From Desulfobulbaceae bacterium (lineage in GTDB: Bacteria > Desulfobacterota > Desulfobulbia > Desulfobulbales > Desulfobulbaceae): a DNA stretch of 5,097 bases. The notes under the pieces are model-generated. The model saw only the letters and a list, made by a program, of their open reading frames with translations. It was not told the origin of the DNA and did not search any database. Numbering within the stretch: the first letter of the stretch is position 1; each line of letters opens with the position of its first letter. Made by a program: the position numbers and the translations under genes. This document shows positions 1-5,097 of this stretch, one piece after another. The stretch is from contig DRLX01000555.1 in assembly GCA_011322715.1 (NCBI GenBank), positions 1 through 5,097 of the forward strand, given 5' to 3'.

Positions 1-15
1 TAATTAAGTAGTTAG

Positions 16-68
16 TTGAAACAATAACACTTGGGTTTCAATTTGAAACCCAAGTGTTATTGTTTCAA
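16..68. repeat. Perfect 53-base palindrome (26-base arms, 1-base centre)
   Basis: Bases 16-41 are the exact reverse complement of 43-68, with only T42 unpaired. The hexamer TGAAAC occurs at 17, 44 and 71 and GTTTCA at 35 and 62, so the element can also be read as 27-base units with inverted 12-base interiors. It could be the bidirectional terminator of a gene lying to the left, but no U-tract follows the right arm directly (the T-run starts near 90). Other readings are a cruciform-forming site, a protein-binding site, or the remnant of a small mobile element. The structure is certain; the role is not. Confidence 0.9.
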
Positions 69-76
69 TATGAAAC

Positions 77-285
77 TTAAAAGTATCAATTTTCTTTTTT
101 TTAATAAACAAATTTTCTTGAAATTTTCTTCGTGAGCAAACTTTTTACTCCATTTCATTCCTGTTGACCAAAACCCGTATCCATGGACAGGCTTGTTGAT
201 ACGACTGTTTTTTATAAGAGTGTTTCAGCTTGTTCCGGTTCGTGTTTCATTTCACCATTCCGGCACTAAAATTGCTAATCTTTTA
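77..285. other. AT-rich non-coding spacer with short repeats
   Basis: No plausible reading frame is present. It contains a T-rich stretch in which AAATTTTCTT occurs twice (110-119 and 121-130), and a degenerate direct repeat in which TGTTTCA is followed by TTCCGG (221-238 and 243-263). Possible promoter pieces are TATAAG at 213-218 and TAAAAT at 267-272, but neither has a well-spaced -35 box. A promoter for the structured region to the right is expected here, but I cannot place it with confidence. Confidence 0.5.
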
Positions 286-624
286 TGTGATAACATGATC
301 AATGCCATGATTTTGTGGCGGTTGTTATGTATCTGACACGGGGGGAGTGTAACTCCTCGGTTTCACATCCCCAAAAAAAGTAAGTGGTCAGGGGTGCCGT
401 ATATTCTACAGGCGTGACTGGTCGTAGGTAATATAGAGAAGCAGGGACTCCGGTAGCCCCTCTATACGGACGACAGGCACGACCGTGCAAAGAGGTGAGC
501 GAGACTCCGTGCATTGCCTCAGGTCACCTACGTCGTTATCATTTTCTTTTTGTCCGACAGGGACGACCAGTGGCATGGCGCCCTTTTACCGGTATTTTTT
601 TATTCAATCGATGAAGGAGGAAAC

Positions 625-657
625 ATGAAAAGGCAACAAAAAGATTACGGCTCGTAG
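625..657 (+). CDS. Possible ten-residue peptide with strong ribosome binding site
   Basis: The frame encodes MKRQQKDYGS and ends in TAG. AAGGAGG at 614-620 lies four bases before the ATG, which is a near-ideal though slightly close Shine-Dalgarno site. Bases 613-618 can pair exactly with 658-663, just after the stop codon, and an outer GATG/CATC pair (610-613 or 669-672) may extend this, so the ribosome site could be hidden in a hairpin that encloses the whole frame. The peptide is polar and basic, with no transmembrane or signal character. It could be a regulatory leader, a toxin or marker of a dual-function RNA, or a chance purine run inside a non-coding RNA. The reading frame alone does not prove translation. 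Confidence 0.25.
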   Translation: MKRQQKDYGS

Positions 658-913
658 TCCTTCCGTTCCATCCTGAAAATACACTACACCTTGTCCAATA
701 TTTTGATCGTCCATGCGGACAACCTTGGTTTGTAACGCTGGTGGACCACTCTCTAAAAAACGGGAGACACGGAAAATAGTTTTATCTGATTTTCTGTGAT
801 TTCTGCGTTGCATCACGACATGTTTGTGCTTGTTGTTTTTGAGAAGAGAGTTGCCCTGATGTTGGACTGCGTATGTCCCAGGAGAGGGCCTCGACACACG
901 GAAACGGTTAGTC

Positions 914-936
914 GGCCGCTGGTTGCGGCTATTTTT
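914..936 (+). terminator. Candidate intrinsic terminator
   Basis: GCCGC (915-919) pairs with GCGGC (925-929) around the loop TGGTT, extended by a G914-U930 wobble. It is followed by TATTTTT (930-936). The stem is short but all GC, and the U-run is interrupted by one A, so termination may be partial. It would mark the 3' end of the structured transcript to its left. Confidence 0.5.
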
Positions 937-1034
937 AAAAGGAAGTGGCTTAATATATAACCAGACTGATAACTCTTTGAATTTCTGCTCCAAAGCTATC
1001 TTGAAAAATTGTCTTTTCGCCCAATCTCTGCGCC
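937..1034. other. AT-rich spacer, nothing recognised
   Basis: Between the terminator candidate and the next stem-loop there is no supported gene, repeat or clear promoter. TAATATATAA (951-960) resembles a -10 region but has no matching -35 box, because the sequence upstream is the terminator hairpin. Confidence 0.4.
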
Positions 1035-1100
1035 ATGCTCAAAAATGTTATCCTCGGTACCACGTGGACGGCATGGTGCCTGTGATAACAATTTGAGTAT
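1035..1100 (+). other. 66-base stem-loop, about 23 base pairs
   Basis: Three stacked helices face each other: 1035-1043 with 1092-1100 (nine pairs, one G-U), 1046-1052 with 1084-1090 (TGTTATC/GATAACA), and 1056-1062 with 1074-1080 (seven pairs, one U-G). They enclose an 11-base loop and are separated by small internal loops. The two wobbles fit a plus-strand RNA. No U-tract follows, so it is not a standard terminator. Weaker hairpins follow at 1109-1135 and 1144-1158. It may belong to a long leader of the transporter operon or to a separate structured RNA. Confidence 0.6.
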
Positions 1101-1215
1101 TCCCTGATCTTGAACGAAAATCGTAATTTTTCAAGTCACCCCAAGTGTGAATGACACTGTATCAATTCTCCGTCGTTGTTTGGAACGTGAGGTGTTGTTT
1201 TATCAGTCAGTTAAG

Positions 1216-1245
1216 TTGAAATGGGCATCTTGCCCAAGTTATAGA
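1216..1245 (+). promoter_or_regulatory. Candidate sigma-70 promoter with dyad in the spacer
   Basis: TTGAAA (1216-1221) matches five of six -35 consensus bases. TATAGA (1240-1245) is a fair -10 box 18 bases later, which predicts a start near 1252 and a leader of about 30 bases before the transporter ATG. Inside the spacer lies the perfect dyad TGGGCA-TCT-TGCCCA (1222-1236). A dyad between the two boxes is a common operator position, and with a slightly long spacer it resembles the arrangement used by MerR-type activators. The regulator is unknown. The same dyad could instead be an RNA hairpin if transcription begins further upstream. Confidence 0.4.
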
Positions 1246-1283
1246 AAAAGTCATGCTAAAGAAAAAAGAGGTATGTAAAGATC

Positions 1284-2225
1284 ATGTTTCATATGTATTT
1301 ACCCATTGCGGGAAACAGTGTGAATATTATTCTTATTCTTGGTTTAGGCGGTTTCGTCGGCCTGCTCTCGGGAATTTTTGGTGTCGGCGGCGGTTTTCTC
1401 ATGACGCCTCTTTTAATGATGTTTGGTATCCCGCCCACGGTAGCGGCGGCATCTGATTCCAATCAGATCGTCGGTGCCTCCACTTCGGGAACGTTGGCCC
1501 ACATGCGGCTCGGCAATGTGGATATTCCCATGGGGGTCATGCTGCTGATCGGCGGCGTTGCCGGTGGTACTGTCGGTGTTCAGGTCATTAAACTGCTTAA
1601 GGCCATGGGAAATGCTGATTTTCTCATTGCCGTCACCTATGTTATCATGCTGGGCGGTGTCGGCGGCTATATGTTCTGGGAAAGTCTGCAGGGAATGCGG
1701 CATGATAATGGACTGCCGATAGAAAAGAAAAGGCCCAAGCCAAAGGAAGAGGGAGAGGAAGAAAAAAAATCTTTTGTCCAGAATTTACCGTTTCAGTATA
1801 AATTTGAAAAATCAGGTTGTGAAATTTCCATGCTCCTGCCCCTTGGCTTCGGGATTTTGGTTGGTATCCTGGCCGCTATCATGGGTGTCGGCGGCGGTTT
1901 TATCATGGTGCCGGTCATGGTTTATCTGCTGCGCATGCCCATGCATGTTGTTGTCGGTACCAGTCTGTTTCAAATTCTTTTTACCTGTGTCAATGTCACC
2001 ATTATGCAGGCCTGGTCCAACCATACGGTTGACTTTGTCCTTGCCGTCCTTCTGCTCCTCGGGTCCACCATCGGCGCTCAGGTCGGTACGGCCGTGTCCA
2101 AACGGCTCAATGCCGATCAGTTAAAGATCATGCTGGCAAGTCTGGTTCTTTTGGTGTGTGTGAAGATGATGGCCGGGCTGCTGCTGACGCCTTCTATTAT
2201 GGTTGCGCTCAAAGGCGGGCATTGA
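1284..2225 (+). CDS. TauE/SafE (TSUP) family membrane transporter
   Basis: This 313-residue integral membrane protein belongs to the TSUP family, whose members export sulfite, sulfoacetate or other small organic and sulfur anions across the inner membrane. The family's two-repeat structure is plain: the glycine motif GVGGGFLMTP at residues 33-42 recurs as GVGGGFIMVP at 201-210, each in a hydrophobic segment. The first half also carries DSNQIVGASTSG (58-69). The second half has GSTIGAQVGTAVSKRL (260-275), which echoes GGTVGVQVIKLL in the first half. About eight membrane segments can be drawn, near 13-32, 38-50, 83-102, 113-132, 183-200, 206-242, 251-270 and 281-301. The halves are joined by a very charged, probably cytoplasmic loop (about 143-165) rich in K, E and P, which is longer than in minimal 250-residue members. 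The start is supported by AAGAGGT at 1266-1272; M4 is the alternative start. First gene of the operon. The family is secure; the substrate is unknown. Confidence 0.93.
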   Translation: MFHMYLPIAGNSVNIILILGLGGFVGLLSGIFGVGGGFLMTPLLMMFGIPPTVAAASDSNQIVGASTSGTLAHMRLGNVDIPMGVMLLIGGVAGGTVGVQVIKLLKAMGNADFLIAVTYVIMLGGVGGYMFWESLQGMRHDNGLPIEKKRPKPKEEGEEEKKSFVQNLPFQYKFEKSGCEISMLLPLGFGILVGILAAIMGVGGGFIMVPVMVYLLRMPMHVVVGTSLFQILFTCVNVTIMQAWSNHTVDFVLAVLLLLGSTIGAQVGTAVSKRLNADQLKIMLASLVLLVCVKMMAGLLLTPSIMVALKGGH

Positions 2226-2235
2226 AAAAGAAAGA

Positions 2236-2242
2236 AAGGAGA
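2236..2242 (+). promoter_or_regulatory. Ribosome binding site deciding the start of the second gene
   Basis: AAAGGAG lies about seven bases before ATG 2249. This fixes the start there rather than at in-frame upstream starts inside the transporter gene, which would bury the signal peptide behind a charged extension. Confidence 0.85.
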
Positions 2243-2248
2243 AGGACA

Positions 2249-3061
2249 ATGAATCGAATAATATATGGACTGATAACCTGTATTCTGGCAGGCCTTGCCT
2301 GGAGCGGATCGGCTCCGGCGTCGGATGGAGATCCCACTCTTCGACTTGCCCATACGACCCTACAGATTACAACCTTTTATAATGGCACGACACTTAAGGC
2401 GTCCGGGACTCTGCCGGCGGATGCGGATGTTCTGCTTCATGTTATCGGGGCAAAGAAAGATGTTGCCTTGAAGGTCAAAGGCAAGGTGGCTGGTCTGTTA
2501 TGGATGAACAAGACCGATGTCGAACTTGAAAATACACCGGCGGTCTACATGGTCTACACCCCCGAGAAAGTCGGCAAGGACCTTCTGCTTGCCCAACTCG
2601 AAGGAGACGCCGGTGCCCTGGCCAGGGATGTCGCCATGCTGGGAATCGGGTATAAGGCCCTGGTCAAGGATATTGACATTAAACCGGAATCTGCGGACAA
2701 AAAGTTTGTCTTTGGTGAATATGTAAAGCTTATGGAAAAAGCCGGGGTATACGGGGTGTATAACGGAGCTGTCGAATATGGCCCGATCAAGGACGGCAGG
2801 AAGTCTTTTGCGGTGACCTTGAATATTCCGCCTAAAATGAACGCCGGTAAATACCTGGTCGAGGCCATTAGCGTCAAAGACGGCAAACCCGTTGGCCGGG
2901 CCAGTGAAGAGATTACCATTGAGCTCTCCGGACTGCCCAAGATTATCGCTTCGCTTTCCTATGAACATTCCCTTCTTTTCGGCATTATGGCCGTTGCCAT
3001 AGCGGTCGCCACCGGCCTGCTCATCGGTGTCCTGTTCAAAGGAGGAGGTGGTGCCCATTGA
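2249..3061 (+). CDS. TIGR02186/Alph_Pro_TM family exported, membrane-anchored protein
   Basis: The 270-residue protein matches the usual length of this family of putative transmembrane proteins (Pfam Alph_Pro_TM), which has no established biochemical function. An N-terminal signal peptide (about 1-24, AxA-type site APA before S25) and a single C-terminal membrane helix (about 242-263) followed by KGGGGAH predict a periplasmic body anchored in the inner membrane with a very short cytoplasmic tail. The body starts with a beta-rich region (about 30-125) carrying LWMNKTDVELENTPAVYMVY (84-103), the W..N...P..Y block I associate with the family. The rest is mixed, and a final beta-rich part (about 185-225) looks immunoglobulin-like. 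It begins 23 bases after the transporter stop. Family members commonly sit beside TauE/SafE genes, so it is probably an accessory or sensor subunit of the transporter; that role is inferred. Confidence 0.88.
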   Translation: MNRIIYGLITCILAGLAWSGSAPASDGDPTLRLAHTTLQITTFYNGTTLKASGTLPADADVLLHVIGAKKDVALKVKGKVAGLLWMNKTDVELENTPAVYMVYTPEKVGKDLLLAQLEGDAGALARDVAMLGIGYKALVKDIDIKPESADKKFVFGEYVKLMEKAGVYGVYNGAVEYGPIKDGRKSFAVTLNIPPKMNAGKYLVEAISVKDGKPVGRASEEITIELSGLPKIIASLSYEHSLLFGIMAVAIAVATGLLIGVLFKGGGGAH

Positions 3062-3075
3062 TGAAACATATCTGA
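3061..3075 (+). other. Four-codon reading frame between the second and third genes
   Basis: ATG AAA CAT ATC TGA overlaps the upstream stop codon by one base (TGATG). GGAGGAGG (3041-3048) lies 12 bases before it, but this run also encodes the glycines at the end of the second protein, so its use as a ribosome site is unproven. Terminating ribosomes could restart here and then at 3089, coupling translation of the two genes. Confidence 0.25.
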
Positions 3076-3088
3076 AAGATAAAAGACG

Positions 3089-5097
3089 ATGAGCGTATTT
3101 GACCGGATCCGTCGGCTTTTCGGCGGCAAGAAAAAGGAAACAGTCCCTTTCAAGATTCTCTTTGCCGAATTTAAGAAGAGTCTTGAACTGAACAACCAGA
3201 TTCTTGATCTCATTGCCGATGCCAATGATAAGCTCAGTGGAGATTATATCTTTGATAAGCAATATATTCAGCACACCTGCCGTCAACTGGCGGACCTGGT
3301 TCGGCAACTTATCGTCACCATCAACCATCTGACCGAGCAGAAATATGCAGCCCTCTATGTCAGTTTCCATAAGATCGAAGAGGAAATAGAAACACTGTTA
3401 CGGGGAAGGGTTCTGGGACAGGTAAAGGATTATATCCTTCCCTATTCCATGATTTCCAGAACGTTGACCGATTCGGTGGGTGGAAAAAATGCCCATATTG
3501 CCGAAATCGGCAACCTGCTTGATCACCGGATTCCTGACGGTTTTGCCATTACCACCGAAGGATTTAACCTGTTTCTTGACGAGAACAATATACGCGATAA
3601 AATCCTTTCCATTCGTAGAAGCTGGCACCAGAGTGAAATACCTGTTGATGAGGCATCCCGCCGGATTCAACGTGCCATCAAAGAGGCCGAAGTACCGTCT
3701 AAATTACAGATGGAGATACTGGCCGCCGCCGAGGTCCTCAGTAGACGACACAAGGATGTTACCCCCTGTTTTGCCGTCCGATCCAGTGCCCTTGGCGAGG
3801 ATGAGATTTCTTCCTTTGCCGGTCAGTATCTGAGTCGGCTCAATATTCCGTTAAAAGAAATCCCCCAGGCCTACAAAGAGGTCCTTGCCAGTCTGTACAG
3901 CCCGGAAGCCATGGAATATCGCCTGATGATGGACTTCAGGCCCCATGAAATTATGATGGCGGTTGCCTGTCAGCTTATGATTCCGGCCAAAGTCAGCGGT
4001 GTTCTGTATACCTATGATCCGGTGCGCCCGGAAAATGAAACCATGATCGTCAACTCGGCCTGGGGACTCGGAGAGCCTATTGTGGCCGGGGAAGTACCGG
4101 CCGATCATTTCGTGCTTGATCGCAGGCCGCCCCATGAGGTCAGGGAGGTGCAGATTGTTCATAAAACCACAACCATGGTACAGCGTGGATGCGGCGGTAC
4201 CGGCATAGACGGCGTGCAGGAAGACCAGCGCCGGGAATCCAGTTTGACCACTGATCAGCTCCGGGAACTTGCCGAGATCGGCATGCGGCTGGAAAAATAT
4301 TTCAAACGGCCCCAGGATATAGAGTTTGCCATAGACCGACAGGACAGGGTAATCGTGCTCCAATCCAGGCAGTTGCGACTGCAGCAGAAAAGGGCACCCC
4401 GCGCCTGTGACCTGAGTGATCTGGAGGAGAAGTATCCGGTACTTATCAGGGGGCGGGGAATCGCCGCCATGGAGGGAATTGCCATTGGTCCCGCCTGGGT
4501 CTTTTCAGAGGGCAGGGATTTGAATGACTTTCCCATGGGAGGGATTCTTGTTGCCTGCCACGCGACCCCGCAACTTGCCCGGGTTATCCACAAGGCGGTC
4601 GGCTTTATCACGGATGTCGGGTCAACTACCGGTCATCTGGCCACCGTGGCCCGGGAATTTCGGGTACCGGCCCTCTTTAAAACGGAAAACGCAACCGAAG
4701 TGATTACCGATGGCCGGGAAATCACGCTCGACACCGAATGTTTGACTGTTTATAAGGGTGCCGTCCAGGAGTTACAGTACTATGCAATTCAGGAAGAACC
4801 TATTGAAGAGATGTACGAATATCGGTTGCTCAGGAGAGTTCTGAAGAAGATCGAACCTCTTAACCTGACCGATCCAACTGCCGAAAATTTTACGCCGGAG
4901 GGATGCCGCACCTATCATGATCTGACCCGTTTTGTTCATGAAAAGGCCGTGGAAACCATCATTGATCTCAATTTCTACCATGCCCATCATCGTGATACTC
5001 AGGCGGGCAAACTGTTATGGGATTTTCCTCTGGATCTTATTCTGATCGATGTCGGCGGCGGTATTGAAGGTTCCCATTCGCAGGGAATCCGGCCCGA
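3089..5097 (+). CDS. PEP synthase/PPDK-like phosphotransferase, 3' end beyond window
   Basis: The frame is open from ATG 3089 to the window edge, giving 669 complete residues. Residues 1-16 are basic and amphipathic (MSVFDRIRRLFGGKKK), and 20-115 form a helical, probably coiled-coil region not found in standard PEP synthase. A PPDK_N ATP-grasp domain spans about 125-430: VGGKN at 130-134 (K133), VRSSALGED at 230-238 (R231), WGLGE at 325-329, and DIEF...LQSR at 410-427 (E412, Q425). The PEP-utilizing mobile domain follows (about 455-545), with the expected phospho-acceptor H516 in STTGHLATVARE. So ATP-dependent phosphorylation of the histidine, using pyruvate or another acceptor, is likely. 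After about 560 the PEP-binding barrel seen in PpsA is not recognisable. Instead there is a different domain containing CRTYHDLTRFVHEKAVE (606-622). The acceptor is therefore uncertain, and calling it PEP synthase would overstate the evidence. The third operon gene starts 27 bases after the second, with a weak ribosome site. Confidence 0.9.
   Translation, partial: MSVFDRIRRLFGGKKKETVPFKILFAEFKKSLELNNQILDLIADANDKLSGDYIFDKQYIQHTCRQLADLVRQLIVTINHLTEQKYAALYVSFHKIEEEIETLLRGRVLGQVKDYILPYSMISRTLTDSVGGKNAHIAEIGNLLDHRIPDGFAITTEGFNLFLDENNIRDKILSIRRSWHQSEIPVDEASRRIQRAIKEAEVPSKLQMEILAAAEVLSRRHKDVTPCFAVRSSALGEDEISSFAGQYLSRLNIPLKEIPQAYKEVLASLYSPEAMEYRLMMDFRPHEIMMAVACQLMIPAKVSGVLYTYDPVRPENETMIVNSAWGLGEPIVAGEVPADHFVLDRRPPHEVREVQIVHKTTTMVQRGCGGTGIDGVQEDQRRESSLTTDQLRELAEIGMRLEKYFKRPQDIEFAIDRQDRVIVLQSRQLRLQQKRAPRACDLSDLEEKYPVLIRGRGIAAMEGIAIGPAWVFSEGRDLNDFPMGGILVACHATPQLARVIHKAVGFITDVGSTTGHLATVAREFRVPALFKTENATEVITDGREITLDTECLTVYKGAVQELQYYAIQEEPIEEMYEYRLLRRVLKKIEPLNLTDPTAENFTPEGCRTYHDLTRFVHEKAVETIIDLNFYHAHHRDTQAGKLLWDFPLDLILIDVGGGIEGSHSQGIRP

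Larger units (their letters stand above)
286..936 (+). ncRNA. Candidate large structured RNA, about 650 nt, class unrecognised
   Basis: The region lacks a credible protein gene but is dense in short-range helices. Examples are 290-295/323-328 enclosing 303-307/316-320; 344-348/352-356; 387-389/416-418 stacked near 394-398/411-415; a multibranch closed by 423-429/526-532 containing 432-438/460-466 and 475-479/515-519; 550-555/561-566; 691-696/717-722; a ten-pair helix 768-777/789-798; 814-818/824-828; and 853-857/885-889 enclosing 864-867/875-878. Several helices need G-U pairs that exist only in a plus-strand transcript, and a terminator-like hairpin sits at 914-930. The boundaries are approximate. 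I do not recognise tmRNA, RNase P, SRP RNA, group I or II intron cores or a tRNA. Some of these helices would occur by chance, so this remains a candidate. The alternative is a non-functional or decayed intergenic region. Confidence 0.45.

Noticed and set aside
16..76. CRISPR repeat fragment, because of GTTTCAAT and TTGAAAC ends
   Set aside because: The interiors are inverted copies rather than unique spacers, units are only 27 bases, and there are no further repeats or cas genes.
299..514. Minus-strand open frame of 71 codons
   Set aside because: It has no ribosome site or recognisable family, and it lies across the multibranched structured region. Its residue pattern looks like a translated RNA gene.
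286..936. tmRNA, RNase P RNA, group II intron or tRNA
   Set aside because: None of the conserved core sequences (tag frame with CCA-type end, RNase P core, domain V hairpin, T-loop) could be found on either strand.
604..993. Minus-strand open frame of 129 codons
   Set aside because: It needs a TTG start with no ribosome site, has a shuffled-looking composition with no recognised domain, and lies over plus-strand helices and a terminator candidate.
1222..1236. Sigma-54 promoter (TGG...TTGC)
   Set aside because: The spacing between the GG and GC elements is too short, and the match is explained by the dyad.
1253..1456. Plus-strand frame starting at 1253
   Set aside because: It runs out of frame into the transporter, loses all family similarity, and lacks a ribosome site. 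The transporter frame at 1284 explains the region.
2498..3370. Minus-strand open frame of 290 codons
   Set aside because: It is antisense to two well-supported genes and crosses their junction. It is a by-product of codon bias on the opposite strand.

Overview
The right three quarters of this window (about 1284 to 5097) is a compact plus-strand operon of three genes. The left quarter (1 to 1283) holds no convincing protein gene but is unusually rich in inverted repeats and potential RNA hairpins. The genes look Gram-negative: good Shine-Dalgarno sites, mixed codon use at roughly 50% GC, and an exported protein with an AxA signal-peptidase site. The combination of genes suggests a sulfur-metabolising Desulfobacterota (former Deltaproteobacteria) lineage. 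That placement is an inference from gene content and style, not proven by the sequence.

Region 1-285 is AT-rich. It opens with a perfect 53-base palindrome (16-68) in which the hexamers TGAAAC and GTTTCA recur with an exact 27-base period. T-rich DNA follows, then further GTTTCA copies and a degenerate direct repeat (221-263). Region 286-936 has many locally nested helices containing G-U pairs that favour the plus strand. It ends in a candidate intrinsic terminator (914-936), and in its middle is a ten-codon reading frame with a strong ribosome binding site that can be folded away. I read it as a candidate large structured non-coding RNA of about 650 nt and do not recognise a known class. Region 937-1283 holds a further strong stem-loop (1035-1100), smaller hairpins, and a promoter-like element (1216-1245) with a perfect dyad in its spacer just upstream of the operon.

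The operon is: (1) a TauE/SafE (TSUP) membrane transporter, 1284-2225; (2) a secreted, membrane-anchored protein of the TIGR02186/Alph_Pro_TM family, 2249-3061; (3) a PEP synthase-like protein with an ATP-grasp (PPDK_N) domain and a phosphohistidine domain, from 3089 past the window edge. The spacers are only 23 and 27 bases, so co-transcription is very likely. The plausible picture is an exporter of sulfite or another small organic or sulfur anion, a periplasm-facing partner, and a cytoplasmic phosphotransfer enzyme. The substrate, and any functional link between the PEP synthase-like protein and the transporter, are not shown by the sequence.
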